Assembly (NCBI GenBank): GCA_046530785.1
Contig: JBHEQT010000002.1
Span: 62,001 to 126,000, forward strand
Direction: 5' to 3'
DNA from: Arsenophonus sp046530785
Lineage (GTDB): Bacteria > Pseudomonadota > Gammaproteobacteria > Enterobacterales > Enterobacteriaceae
Length of the DNA: 64,000 nucleotides
Of this stretch, positions 11,601 through 23,000 are shown piece after piece. How positions within the stretch are numbered: the first letter of the stretch is position 1; the number at the start of each line of letters is the position of its first letter. The notes below the pieces were generated by a model. That model did not search any database, was not told the DNA's origin, and was given only the letters and a program-made list of their open reading frames with translations. Position numbers and translations under genes: made by a program.

Positions 11601-12018
11601 TTAGGTTAAAGTAACTGATAATACTTTTAATTATATTAAAAAATAATTTTTATATATTGATTTGATTTTTAGTGAATCTAAGTTCATCGTAATTTTAGAA
11701 AATTAAATATAGTAAGTTAAATATTTTATTAAAGAAATATAAAGTTATTTAAATTTAAAATCTTTGATTATTTAAATATTTTTAATGAAAATATTTAGTT
11801 ATTAAATAATTAATGTGTTAATTTATAATGAATAATTTTAGATTGATATCAATATCAGTATTTTCTCTATTCTCTTATTAAAAAACTGAATATCTTAGAG
11901 TTATTTAAAGAATTTAATTAAATTCAAATACTTTATTAAAAGTATCTAACCGTATCTATTAAAAATTTATTTTCTTCTAATATTGATATTATTAATTTTG
12001 ATAATTTTAAAAAATAAA
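5610..12018. other. Gene desert between pgl and csp
   Basis: About 6.4 kb without any convincing reading frame on either strand; stops are frequent in all frames and the composition is far more AT-rich than the neighbouring genes. I found no tRNA, no intact hairpin-plus-T-run terminator and no repeat family. Short peptide-like stretches on the plus strand around 8240-8350 could be remnants of a dead gene, but I could not name a parent. Confidence 0.6.
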
Positions 12019-12048
12019 GAAGCCTGTCATTTTACAACGACAGGCTTC
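12019..12048 (-). terminator. Rho-independent terminator of the csp gene
   Basis: Perfect 10-bp stem GAAGCCTGTC / GACAGGCTTC with a 10-base loop. On the minus strand it is followed by TTTATTTTTT. It starts about 25 bases after the csp stop codon. It is one of the few GC-containing hairpins in this region and is well placed to end the csp transcript. Confidence 0.85.
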
Positions 12049-12072
12049 AAAAATCCATTTATTTAACTAATC

Positions 12073-12285
12073 TTAAAGAGCAGTTACATTTGCTGCAGCT
12101 GGGCCTTTCGAACCATCTTCAATGGTAAATTCTACATTTTGCCCTTCAGCCAGGGTTTTAAATCCATTTCCTTGAATGGCAGAAAAGTGAACGAATACAT
12201 CTTTGCTACCATCAGAAGGGGTGATGAAACCAAAGCCTTTAGATTCGTTAAACCACTTCACTTGACCCTTTATTTTGTCAGACAT
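12073..12285 (-). CDS. cspC: Cold shock-like protein, CspC/CspE type
   Basis: Small single-domain OB-fold RNA chaperone of about 70 residues. RNP1 (KGFGFI) and RNP2 (VFVHF) are intact. GQVKWF, AIQGNGFKTL and EGQNVEF are closer to E. coli CspC than to CspE, so cspC is the better symbol, with CspE as alternative. I start it at the ATG at 12285 (MSDKIKGQ); the in-frame ATG at 12306 adds an unsupported MIYRKRH. GGAAAAGG precedes the ATG. The gene has its own strong terminator and a long AT-rich upstream region with an inverted repeat (12337-12468). It stands alone here, without the yobF partner found in E. coli. Confidence 0.9.
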   Translation of the reverse strand: MSDKIKGQVKWFNESKGFGFITPSDGSKDVFVHFSAIQGNGFKTLAEGQNVEFTIEDGSKGPAAANVTAL

Positions 12286-12320
12286 GTGCCTTTTCCTATA
12301 TATCAATAAAGATTTCCGCT

Positions 12321-12329
12321 TTTATAGCA
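12321..12329 (-). promoter_or_regulatory. Possible extended -10 element for csp
   Basis: On the minus strand TGCTATAAA, an extended -10 shape, lies about 36 bases before the csp ATG. No good -35 is seen, so this is tentative. If real, the leader would be short and would exclude the inverted repeat at 12337-12468. Confidence 0.3.
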
Positions 12330-12336
12330 GGTATAC

Positions 12337-12468
12337 AAAAAGCCTACATCACTATTTAATTATGGAAGCACTCAACAAGAACGGTCGAAAGGCTATCAAG
12401 GATAATGCTACTCATAACATATTGACTTAAATGTCGTAAATAAAATAGATCTGTTTATTAGGCTTTTT
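12337..12468. repeat. Long-range inverted repeat upstream of csp
   Basis: AAAAAGCCTA (12337-12346) and TAGGCTTTTT (12459-12468) are exact reverse complements about 112 bases apart; the right copy runs on into more T residues on the plus strand. The enclosed segment is less AT-rich than its surroundings. It could be a structured 5' leader of csp on the minus strand or a small RNA on the plus strand. Confidence 0.5.
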
Positions 12469-12469
12469 T

Positions 12470-13383
12470 TTATTAACGCACGAGTAGTTAATAATATCAA
12501 TACTTTTATGCTTTTCTTTAAAAATAATTCTGTTTAAGAAGAAATTTTGTTAACAACGTTTATTAATAAATAAAATTAAAATGATTTAAATAAATTTAAA
12601 ATATAATTTTATTATTACTAATTTTATTCAATAATTTATTTAAAAACAATCTTTTATAGATAAAAGAAGTAATTTAATAACTCTGGCATTAGAGGTTGTA
12701 TTTATTTTATGGATTTAATTAATTAAAATAAATATTAATAATATAATAAAATAATTTTGAGTTAAATCTATTTTAAATGGATAAACCAGGGAAACTAGGA
12801 ACGATAAAATTCTTTAATTTTAGAGTTTATTATTATAAATATATAGGCTTTCCTATAAATAGAAAAGAAAATTTCTTACTTCAATATTAGAATATCTAAT
12901 CTATTAGATATCGTATTTATTTATACGAAACAATTATAAAGTATAAACTATTTTTTCTGATCGATATATTCAGATTTCTTATTAACATCAATCTATAAAA
13001 AGTATACCTGTGATTTATGGAAAAAGTTGAGTTTATGTGTAAATTACAATGGTAAAGTTTATTACTAAATAGGTTAATGAAATATATCCTAACTATTTAT
13101 AAAATAGTTACTAAATTCTAATTATCAATAATGCAAAATTAAAACTAAATAAAATATTTTAGTTTTAAAATATTTTATGATAAAAATTTAGTTTTATGTT
13201 TTTTAGCTAACTCAATAAGATTGCTTTTATTTCATATAAAAATCATTTTTTATATGATTACTTTATTTTAAATTCAATGCGATCACAATATAAAAATATA
13301 GTAAATATATTATTGATATTAATATTAAGATTGACATTAATTGAAAATAGCGTAATAATATTTATTAACTTTATCTTTTAAAA
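12470..13383. other. Non-coding gap before tRNA-Asn
   Basis: About 0.9 kb of very AT-rich sequence with stops in all frames. I see no gene remnant that I can name. Confidence 0.6.
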
Positions 13384-13459
13384 TCCTCCATAGTTCAGTT
13401 GGTAGAACGACGGACTGTTAATCCGTATGTCACTGGTTCAAGTCCAGTTGGAGGAGCCA
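13384..13459 (+). tRNA. tRNA-Asn (anticodon GTT)
   Basis: 76 bases with encoded CCA. The acceptor arm TCCTCCA pairs with TGGAGGA, the anticodon loop is CTGTTAA within GGACTGTTAATCC, and the T arm is CTGGTTCAAGTCCAG. It is nearly identical to enteric tRNA-Asn. It appears to be the only intact RNA gene in the window and works with asnS (38044-39447). A decayed second copy lies about 200 bases downstream. Confidence 0.97.
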
Positions 13460-13656
13460 AATTATTACAAAGCTTTCCTAATTCTAGGTTTTGTTTTTAA
13501 ATAGAAAAATAAATTAATTTAAACAATCTTTTAAAAATTTACTATTCAATATATTATACCATATTTAAATTCATTTTTACTAAGTAAAATAACTTATCTG
13601 TCTTTTGACAAAATCATCTTTTATCGATAATATTAACTCAATATTTAATCTTATTC

Positions 13657-13734
13657 TTTCCATGATATTCAATTGATTAGAATAGCGGACTATTAATCCG
13701 TTATGTCACTGATCAATCTAAGTTGGAATAACCG
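13657..13734 (+). pseudogene. Decayed second tRNA-Asn copy
   Basis: The stretch lines up end to end with the intact tRNA-Asn. The anticodon arm GGACTATTAATCC is kept apart from G to A in the first anticodon base (ATT at 13692-13694), and TTATGTCACTG matches the variable region. The 3' end TGGAATAACCG corresponds to TGGAGGAGCCA. The acceptor no longer pairs cleanly, the D arm has an extra base, the T arm is broken and CCA is lost. It is best read as a dead tandem duplicate. Confidence 0.85.
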
Positions 13735-13895
13735 AAAATTTTTAATTTATGATATTATTATCATTTTGTAATTTATTAATTTTATATCAGATTAAAATAC
13801 TTTATTTTAGTATATCTATATTTCTAGTTTATTATGATTATTCTAATAATTTCATAAATTATTTATTACCTACTTTAAAATAGAAAATAATCTTT

Positions 13896-14945
13896 ATGGT
13901 AAAAATCATAAGAAATATTAAAATTCGTCGCCCAGACGACTGTCATGTTCATTTTAGAGATGATGATATATTAAAACTTGTTGTGCCTTATACTAGCAAA
14001 TTTTTTGGTCGAGCAATTGTTATGCCAAACTTAGTAACACCAATTATTAATATTAATCAAGCAAAATCATATAGAAAAAGAATCCTTAATACTGTTCCTG
14101 TAGAACACCCGTTTATTCCGTTAATGACTTGTTATTTAACTGATAAAACTAATACTAAAACAATAGAAGAAGGGTTTAATCAAAAAGTATTTGCTGCTTG
14201 TAAACTTTATCCATCTAACGTGACTACTAATTCTAGTTATGGAGTATCAAAGATAACAAGTATCTATCCCGTTTTTGCTAAAATGGAAAAAATAGGTATG
14301 CCATTATTAGTTCACGGTGAAATTACAAAAAATGATATTGATATTTTTGATCGTGAAGCCTATTTTATTGATCAAATTATGAATCCTATCAGAAAAGATT
14401 TTCCTAGTTTAAAAATTGTGTTTGAACACATTACTACTAAAGAAGCCGTTCAATTTGTACTTAGTGCTAATGACAATCTTGCTGCTACTATTACACCACA
14501 ACATTTGATGTTTAATAGAAATCATATGTTAGTTGGTGGAATTAAACCTCATTTGTATTGTTTGCCTATTCTAAAACGTGATATCCATCAAAAAGCATTA
14601 CGTGAAGCAATAAAAAAAGGTTGTCAACGATTTTTCCTTGGAACAGATACTGCACCTCATACAAAAAATAAAAAAGAATCTTTCTGTGGTTGTGCCGGTA
14701 TTTTTAATTCACCTACTGCTCTTGCAGTTTATGCTACTGTTTTTGATGAAATGAATGCGATGGAAAACTTTGAAGCGTTTTGTTCATTAAACGGAGCTAA
14801 ATTTTATGGTTTACCAGTTAATGAAGGGTTTATTGAACTTAAACGTAAAAAAGTTATTGTTACTGATAAAATTTCCAAAGGAAAAAATGTGTTAGTTCCT
14901 TTTTTAGCAAAGGAGGATGCTAATTGGGAAATCAATATTCTATAA
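13896..14945 (+). CDS. pyrC: Dihydroorotase
   Basis: Zinc metalloenzyme of pyrimidine synthesis that cyclises carbamoyl-aspartate to dihydroorotate, upstream of PyrD. It has 349 residues (E. coli 348). The metal ligands His17 and His19 (HVHFRD), the carboxylated Lys103 (KLYPSN), His140 (LLVHGE), His178 (FEHIT) and the catalytic Asp251 (GTDTAPH) are all present. No good ribosome binding site is visible before the ATG, but the N-terminus aligns with the family. It stands alone between the tRNA fossil and a 3.9-kb gap. Confidence 0.96.
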   Translation: MVKIIRNIKIRRPDDCHVHFRDDDILKLVVPYTSKFFGRAIVMPNLVTPIININQAKSYRKRILNTVPVEHPFIPLMTCYLTDKTNTKTIEEGFNQKVFAACKLYPSNVTTNSSYGVSKITSIYPVFAKMEKIGMPLLVHGEITKNDIDIFDREAYFIDQIMNPIRKDFPSLKIVFEHITTKEAVQFVLSANDNLAATITPQHLMFNRNHMLVGGIKPHLYCLPILKRDIHQKALREAIKKGCQRFFLGTDTAPHTKNKKESFCGCAGIFNSPTALAVYATVFDEMNAMENFEAFCSLNGAKFYGLPVNEGFIELKRKKVIVTDKISKGKNVLVPFLAKEDANWEINIL

Positions 14946-15810
14946 CTTTTAGTATAAATTTACTATAATATTAACTTTTTTAATAAATGCTATATTTATT
15001 ATATATGGTTTATTTAAACAATAACTAATTCAGTTGATGATATTATCATCAACTAGTTTAATAAAACTAAATCAGTAATAGATATTTACCTTATATAAAA
15101 TATAATTATCAATAATATTTAATAATAATTAACAATGAAATCTATAAAATAAAAGTTTTTAAAATTATTTAAATAAAGTTTAGTTTTAGTTAAATTAATA
15201 AAGAATTTTATTTTGAAAGAATCAGGAAATTAAATACTTTTTATAAAAAGTAAATTTTATAAAGTATTTTATTAATACTATTAATTATATTAATAAGTTT
15301 TTTAATCTTTTGAAAATTTAATATCGTCATATTCACAATATAAAAATATTTTATTAAAAATAAATATTTTTTATAAACGTCTATGATATAACACTCTTAT
15401 AATTTATTTTAATTCTTCTTATATATTTAGAAATTAATCTAATTTATTTAAATTAATGTTTATTATATATATTAAATATAGAATTAGGGTTCTTAATATA
15501 ATACTAAAATTATTAAAAATTGATAAATATATTATTTATGTATTCCTATCATTAAAAATTAGTTCTTACTAAGGGTAGTAAGATTCTTGTAATAAAGGAC
15601 GCATTGATATAGATTAATAGAAATTAATTTAAATTAATCTTTTTTCTTTATTTTATATGATAAATACGAAAAAATTTCTAATAAAAACTATCTTTTTATT
15701 TAATAATTATATTAATGATAAATATATCGGATTTATTTTTAATAAAAAATTTTAATTCTTAAGGAAGACTATATAAAATAGAACTGAATTAATAATAAAA
15801 TACATAAAAA

Positions 15811-15836
15811 TTATACTTCCTTTCAAGGAAGTATAA
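15811..15836. repeat. Hairpin in non-coding DNA
   Basis: 12-bp perfect inverted repeat TTATACTTCCTT / AAGGAAGTATAA separated by 2 bases. No long T-run follows. It is possibly a stranded terminator of a lost gene. Confidence 0.5.
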
Positions 15837-18373
15837 GAATTACATTCCAATTAATATATGATTAAAGTTTTGTTTTATTAAAAAGTATAATAATAAAAAT
15901 ATTAATTATAACTAAATAAAACACAAATAATAAAAGTAATTTTTTTTAAAATTTTATATTTATATTTTTAATATTGGATAAAATGGTCAGGATTTTGGAG
16001 TTTTTATTTAATAGTTTTATTACTTTATTCTCTTATCTATTGGATAGAAATTCATTTTGAACGATAAAAATTATGGGAACGTATTTTGGAATATTAAATC
16101 CTAGTGTTGTTTTTTATCGTTCAAATAATAATTCAGTAATGAATTAGGTGCAAAATAGAAGACGGTTGCACTTTAATAAATTCATGATTTATCGAAAAAA
16201 TATAAAAACGATGAAAAGCAAAGTTTAAACAAAGAGAAATATCGTATTGCATCAGATCATGATTACGGTAAAAATTTTTACTCTTTTTTTGTCAAATATA
16301 CAGAAATATCCATAGAAATGAATATTTTAGTTAAATGATCTTATCCAACACTAATACCATTTACTCCTAAACGGGTTAGTTAATATACTAAAAGATCATG
16401 AATTACTCATTCAATTAGCAATAACTAATTTTCAAAAAAAAATGAAATATATATTTCATTTTCACGAATAGAATAACTAAAAAAGATTATACAAGCACTT
16501 GATCCAATATATGTAGTTATATCGTTTGTTTAATAGTAGACTTATAAGGAATGTATCATCTCTTTATGGTGATCTTCATCATATATACGATTAATAAATA
16601 CTAATAGCTATATTATCAAATAAGTTGATAAGTTTATCACTAAATAATTTTTATTAATCAACTTTATTATCAAACTAACTATGAAATAAATACTGTAAAA
16701 ATTAATAAATATATTATAGAACTAATACTATTATTAATATTTATTTCAAATTTTTTTTATTAAATTAAATAAATTTTAGTTTTAACCCTATTACACTTTG
16801 AAGTGACAAAAATTTAAAGTTAAATGTTTATTAATGTTAAAGAATATTTATGTACAACATACTGCAATTAAATATTAAACTTTTTTTTGGATATCTATTT
16901 TATCAATTGATCTTTCTTTTTTAACTAAGATGTATAAAGGATTTTTATTTTATATTAAACACAGGATTAATCATCCTTTTTATTATAATTTATTTTCAAT
17001 AAATCTATTATTAGTAATATCTATCTTGATCTTATTTAATTTAATTAAGATTTAAGATCTTAATTCATATTGAATACTTTTAAAAGTCATTCAAATTTCA
17101 TAAAGAATTTTCTTAAAAAGATTTATTTATAAAATAATCTATTTTATTATTTTTACTATAAAATATTACTACACCTAGTAACCTAATATAGTAAATATTA
17201 TTAAAAATCGGATTTCTTTTTCAGAAAAAATTATTTATTCTAAATTTCAATATTTTTAATAAAATTAAAGTATAAATTTCATTTATCTTATAATTTAATT
17301 GTTAGGATGAAATTTATAAATCTAAATAATAAAAATTATCAATTTTATTTTAAAATCTAAAAAATTTCTTTTTTAATTTTATTTTTATTTTTTTATGAAA
17401 ATTGATATTGTATTTTTAAGCATAATTTCTATTTATAAAAAATAATTTAGTATATTAGGACAGTTCATTACTTTTTACTATCAGTATATATTTATATAAA
17501 TATATTACCTTATAATATAATATATTATGTAGCTTACTGTTAATTAACTTAATAAAATCAATTATAAACGATAAAATATTATTGTTTATAACATTAAATA
17601 AAAAATTCTTTTACTGATAAATATTTTATAAAAAGGATGTTAATAACTGGATAAACTTATTTTATTACTTATAATTTGTTAATATAAGGAATGTAAAAAA
17701 TTTCTTTTATATATTTATTATATTTTAAACTATTTTCTCTCATAATTAATTACTTTACAATTAAAATTTTTTATAAAATATAAAGATATAACAATATTAT
17801 GGTACTTTGAAAATATTTTCACTAAATTATAATAATTTTATCAAAAAATATCATTCTACAAATGAATATTTATCATTTATTTTAATCCATGTTTTATTTA
17901 TTTAGAGAATTAGTTTTTAACTTTATTAAGTTAATAACATTCTGTCTTATAGACACTATCTTAATTATAAAATATATAAAAAAATTTATTTCATTTTAAA
18001 AATATATAGAAGTATTAAATATTTATATCGTAAATATAAAGTAAAGATTTATAAAGGCCTAAGAGGAGATGATGTTATACTGGAAATATTAAAAAATTAA
18101 AATAAAATTTAGTGAATTAATTAATCTTTATAATCATATTTATTTATATTTATGTAAAACTTAATAAAAATAATAATATTATATATATATAGATTCTATT
18201 TAATAATGAATCTAATAATTATTTTAAAATATAAAAGTAAATAAATTACTAACAATAAATTAAGAAAAATTTTTTATTTAATAAAATTAATTTTAATATA
18301 CCATGTATTAGTGAATTTATCTAAAATAATAAAAATAAATTATTATTGAGATAGAATGATAACAAAATAATTG

Positions 18374-18408
18374 TAAATAATCATCTATTTATAATAGATG
18401 ATTATTTA
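18374..18408. repeat. 16-bp hairpin in non-coding DNA
   Basis: TAAATAATCATCTATT and its exact complement flank a 3-base loop. It lies about 470 bases before tusE and is not adjacent to any gene end. It is a possible terminator fossil, though AT-rich DNA also produces such palindromes by chance. Confidence 0.45.
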
Positions 18409-18873
18409 AATCTATTACTAATTACGCTATTCTTAATTTCAAAAATTAGTTTAGGAGTTTTTATCTTTCAACAGATTAATTCAAAGATAAAGAATAATTC
18501 TATTCAATAAATAAAAAATTATCAATACAATAAATTTCACTGAAATTGAATAAAATTTAACATTGTTTAACATATACTAATAATTATAAAATATTAAATA
18601 AGGAAGAGATCTAGACTTTAGATTATTTCCCTTTCAAGTATATTGTCGGTATTTTCAGTAGTACAACTTTTTATATCTGCTAAATCATGACCTTCATAAT
18701 ATTCTAAAATAAAATATACTTGACTAAATATATAGTCTTATATAATTTAATCTGGTTTATATTCATAATATAGGAAAACTATTTTAGTTTATCGAAACTT
18801 TACTGAAAGTTGTATAAAAATTCAATTTTTCTTAAATTATTCAAATATTTTTATAAAAGTTAATGAATATTAT

Positions 18874-19203
18874 ATGTTTATATTTGAAGATCGTGAAATT
18901 AAAACTGATGCTGATGGTTATCTTAAAAATAGCCAAGAATGGAATGAATCCATGGTATATGTATTAGCCATACAAGAAAATCTTATATTAACGGAAAAAC
19001 ATTGGGAAATCATTCGCTTCATTCGTGAATTTTATCTCGTATTCAATACTTCTCCATCTATTCGTATGTTAGTAAAGGCAATTTCTAAAAAATATGGAGA
19101 TACTATTGGTAATAGTCTCTATCTTCATCGACTTTTTCCAAAAGGTCCTGCAAAGCAAGCAACAAAACTTGCTGGTTTACCTAAGCCAGTAAAATGCATT
19201 TGA
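18874..19203 (+). CDS. tusE: Sulfur carrier TusE
   Basis: DsrC/TusE-family protein that takes sulfur from TusBCD and passes it to MnmA for 2-thiolation of the tRNA wobble uridine. It has 109 residues, the same length as E. coli. The C-terminal block LHRLFPKGPAKQATKLAG is almost unchanged and ends in KCI, with the active cysteine at position 108. The ATG is preceded by AT-rich sequence without a clear ribosome binding site. It is isolated by large gaps but lies in the same order and orientation relative to hspQ as in E. coli. Its survival implies that the rest of the thiolation relay is kept elsewhere. Confidence 0.95.
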   Translation: MFIFEDREIKTDADGYLKNSQEWNESMVYVLAIQENLILTEKHWEIIRFIREFYLVFNTSPSIRMLVKAISKKYGDTIGNSLYLHRLFPKGPAKQATKLAGLPKPVKCI

Positions 19204-19698
19204 GTTATTATAGGGGAGAACGTTGAATATAAAAATTATATACTTCTGTTCAGGATTATATTTTCATTAGTATAAATTATTTTTTTGATTATTTTGGCTC
19301 CGTTTCAATTAGTTTTTCTAACTATTGAATTAATTGGTATAGTGGCTAAAAGCTTTTGTGTTAATAAAAAATTCTATAGATTATATTTATAATCTATAGA
19401 ATTCAAATTCTTCCGATCAATGTAGTAAGTATAATAGAAAGCTTTATATATTAGTTTTTCAAAAGCTATATAATTTCTATTATTTTACATTTTTTAGCAT
19501 TCAAATACTAATAAATAATAAATTTAAGATATTGTTTTTTATAAAAAAGGTATCTTTATAGTATAAAGATAATCCAATTTATATATATAGATTGCAGATA
19601 TTAAGAAAATATAAGGTAAAAGAGTGACCTGCTTGAAATTTATATTATTAATCCATATATTATTACTTATAGAATATGCAAGGCTCTAGGAGCTAGCT
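19204..19698. other. Gap between tusE and hspQ
   Basis: About 0.5 kb, non-coding. In E. coli acyP and rlmI lie between these two genes; I cannot recognise either here, and the interval is too short to hold rlmI. Confidence 0.6.
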
Positions 19699-20019
19699 AT
19701 GATGACTACCATTAAATTTAATATTGGACAACAAGTAAGGCATAAACTCCTAGGTTATCTTGGAGTAATAGTTGATGTTGACGCTGAATACTCTTTGGAT
19801 AAACCACAGGATGATGATATTGCAGCCAATGCAGTTCTACGTTCAGCTCCTTGGTACCATGTCGTTATGGAAGATGATAACGGTGATCCTGTTCACACTT
19901 ATCTGGCTGAAGCCCAAATTACTTATGAAATTTCTGATGAACACCCAGAACAGTCATCTTTAGATGACTTATCAGAATCGATTAAAAACCAACTTAGAGC
20001 ACCAAAATTACGTAATTAA
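19699..20019 (+). CDS. hspQ: Heat shock protein HspQ
   Basis: Small hemimethylated-DNA-binding/HspQ-family protein, described in enterics as a heat shock factor that stimulates Lon degradation. It has 106 residues (E. coli 105). NIGQQVRHKLLGYLGVIVDVD, APWYHVVMEDDNG, PVHTYLAEAQI and the C-terminal LRAPKLRN match the family along its whole length. AGGAG (19688-19692) lies 6 bases before the first ATG, and a second ATG follows immediately. Base composition is clearly more balanced than the flanking DNA, as expected for a gene under selection. Confidence 0.95.
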   Translation: MMTTIKFNIGQQVRHKLLGYLGVIVDVDAEYSLDKPQDDDIAANAVLRSAPWYHVVMEDDNGDPVHTYLAEAQITYEISDEHPEQSSLDDLSESIKNQLRAPKLRN

Positions 20020-20060
20020 CTAATTCTCAAATATAATCAAAAGAAAATGATCAGTTAATC

Positions 20061-20094
20061 ATCTTCTTTTGATCTATTTCTATAAAAAGAAGAT
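20061..20094 (+). terminator. Possible hspQ terminator hairpin
   Basis: ATCTTCTTTT / AAAAGAAGAT form a 10-bp stem with a 14-base loop about 40 bases after the hspQ stop. A competing upstream hairpin (ATGAT/ATCAT) shares the left arm. No T-run follows, so termination is uncertain. Confidence 0.4.
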
Positions 20095-23000
20095 AACTCC
20101 TATTTTGTAGTATAGATTATTTGTTATAGTCATTAAATTAGTTAACTCAGTTATTTTTTTAATCTATTATTAATAAAGTTTAATCATAAAATAATCTTAT
20201 TTTATATAATAACTGTAACATATTGATTTACATAAACTTTAATTATTAAATTTTTAAAATTTATAATATCAATAGAATATGGAATATAAAATAAATAAGT
20301 GTAATTTTACAGAGTAATTATTTAACAATTGTTTTATATTTATCGGAACAAGATCATTCGCGATATTTAATATTATAAAAATTTTACTTTTATTGAATTT
20401 TATAATAAGATTAATAATCTAGTTATTAGAAGCCTTTTAATTTTAATAATTAATTTATATAAATTAAATTGAAAAAATCTGCTATAGTTAATAACTCTAT
20501 TGAGTTAATAAAATAGATATTAAAATATAGTTTTAATTTTTAAATTAATAAATATTTATGAAAATAAAGAATCTTTATGTAATTTGTTTTTTCAAAAATT
20601 AAAAAAATGAATTTTCTTCTAATTTTATGATTACTGTAAAGTAAATTTACTTATATATGATGTATAATATATTTATACTAAAAGGTAGAAATTATTTTTT
20701 ACTAATACAAATAGTTAACTTTATTAACTAATGTATCAAGATCAAAGATTATTAATATTCTTAATTAAAAATTATAAAATAATTAATTTTATTCGGATAT
20801 TTAATTAATAAAAATCTTATATTTTTATTATTTGAATTGATTAAATGCAAAATTCAATTCCAAATATAATTCAAGATGAAATATTTTTCTTCGTTTCTTT
20901 TTACTATATAGAATATTTTGTTTTTACTAATACAAAATCGTTAATTTTATTAGCAGAATCTCTATTTGTTTGAATGGTGGATCTAAAATTGAGATCTATA
21001 ATTACCCAAAACACCTTAAAAACAGCATTAACTAATAATATATATAAAATAGTTTAGTTAAAAAGAATAAAATTCTATATAAATAATATTTATAGTCTTT
21101 ACAATAAAAAATTAATTCTTAATAAGTTAATAAAAACAGATTGTGTTAATTTATCATATAAAACAATCTCTTTCTTCTTATATAAGAAGATATAATTTAT
21201 AATAAACCATCAATTTTATTAATTAGAAAACACCAAAATTTTAGTAAAATACTTTTTATTAAAGATTTGTTTAGTTACACATAAAAAAATTATCTATCCA
21301 TTAGATATCCACAAATTTTATAAAAACTATCTATTTCTTTAAAATACATAATACTGTTGAATTTATAAATTTTCTTTATTAAAGATATTTAAAGTCTTTA
21401 AAACTTTTATCATTATGTTAATCTGCTTGATATTAATTAATAATGAAAATTAATTTAAAAATTAAATTAATTAATAATAAAAGTTTACTAAATATGAAAT
21501 ATAAATAAAAAAGACCACATAATTTTTAATTATTAACAATTATTCAGATCTCAATTTATTATCTATACAACTAATTAATAAGAATTTTAAATAAACTATT
21601 ATTAAAGAAAATCCAAAAATTATATGAACTACAAAATAGTTTATTAGTTGATGTATTCAACGAGTTTCTAGTTATATTTATTTCTCAATTTATAACTGAT
21701 AATAATAAGTCGCTATTTACTCTAAGGAAAAATTAAATATTTAAAAGAGATGTATAATTTTTAACTTAAAATATTAAAATATAGAAAAGCTTAATCTGAA
21801 AAAATAAATTTGATATATATTAATATTGAAGACGATTCAATCCTTCATATGTACGGAGTTGATTTCAAGTAAAGATTAACTTTTTTATTCTTAGTAGATC
21901 GAGATTCAATTTAGAGTAATACTAAACTAATCAGTAAAAATTGAATAATATAGTAGATGTTTCTTATTGTGAAAATAGAATTTATTATTAATATAATAAG
22001 GAGATAAAGATTTATCTTTTAATTAGTAAATCTCCCCATAAATAAGACCATAAAATATAATGAAACTAAACATTTTAATAATATAAAGACGAACAAATAA
22101 ATCTAGAGTCAAAAAATTTTTATCACTAAAGCTTAGTTATATGAAAAGTTAGTGATAAAAAATGGAGGGAAGATTTTGCTAGAACAAAATTCTACTAATT
22201 AATATTTGAAGTGAAATAAAATATAATGAATTAGCTCGGTTGATATATTACTGGAGATGAAATATAGAATCATTTTTAAAACTAATAAAAGAAAAAGTAA
22301 CTTTAAATTTTTTCTAAAAACTATAAATATCCTTATTAAAGGGATTAATAAGATCGAGTATAGTTTTTATATTAGATTAATGCATAAAATGATTTAATGG
22401 GATTTGAAAGAATATCTTTTATAATTTTTCTTTAAATTACTTGGTCACTTATAAAAAGGAAAAGAGAAAGTATACTAATTAATTTTAAACAGATTTATTT
22501 ATGTTACTAAATACTATTCAGTTTCTATCTATAACTTTATCGAAGGAATTATCCAATTTTTAGAAAAATATTTAAAGAATATTAAATATGTATAGAAATT
22601 TATTCTTTTTGAGATTGGAAGAAGATTATGAGCAACTTTATAATTAAACTGATTTATCCTGTATTCTTGATTCAACCATGTTGAAAATAATAAATTTTTT
22701 TATTTGCTACTAAAGTAATTAAAAAATTAAGAAAATTTATTGATTGAAAAAATTTGAAGTAATATGTATAAATAAAGATAAAAATATTTTTTTAAGGTAC
22801 GTAAAACCCTATTCTTTCCAAAATAAGTCTCCCTCTTTGTCTTTTTATATAAAGAAATCTAGACTGACAAATCTATCATATTATATATTAAAAAATCTTT
22901 TGTAAGTTTTAATCATTTTATTTAATTAAATATATCAATCTATATTGATAGAATCTTTATAAAGTTATTACTCTTAATTATTTTTTTAAATTTAATAGCT

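Larger units (their letters stand above)
14946..18873. other. Decayed region between pyrC and tusE
   Basis: About 3.9 kb without an intact gene. The stretch 15960-16620 is less biased in composition and yields scattered peptide-like runs on the plus strand in shifting frames, suggesting a dead gene that I could not identify. Two clean hairpins (15811-15836, 18374-18408) stand in otherwise featureless DNA. In E. coli the genes next to tusE are yccA and acyP; I found neither. Confidence 0.5.

Noticed and set aside
5610..12018. Replication origin or large structured non-coding RNA in the desert
   Set aside because: No DnaA-box clusters, no iterated repeats and no GC-rich stems; AT richness alone is not evidence.
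19772..19963. 63-residue frame inside hspQ
   Set aside because: Shadow in another frame of a clearly conserved gene.
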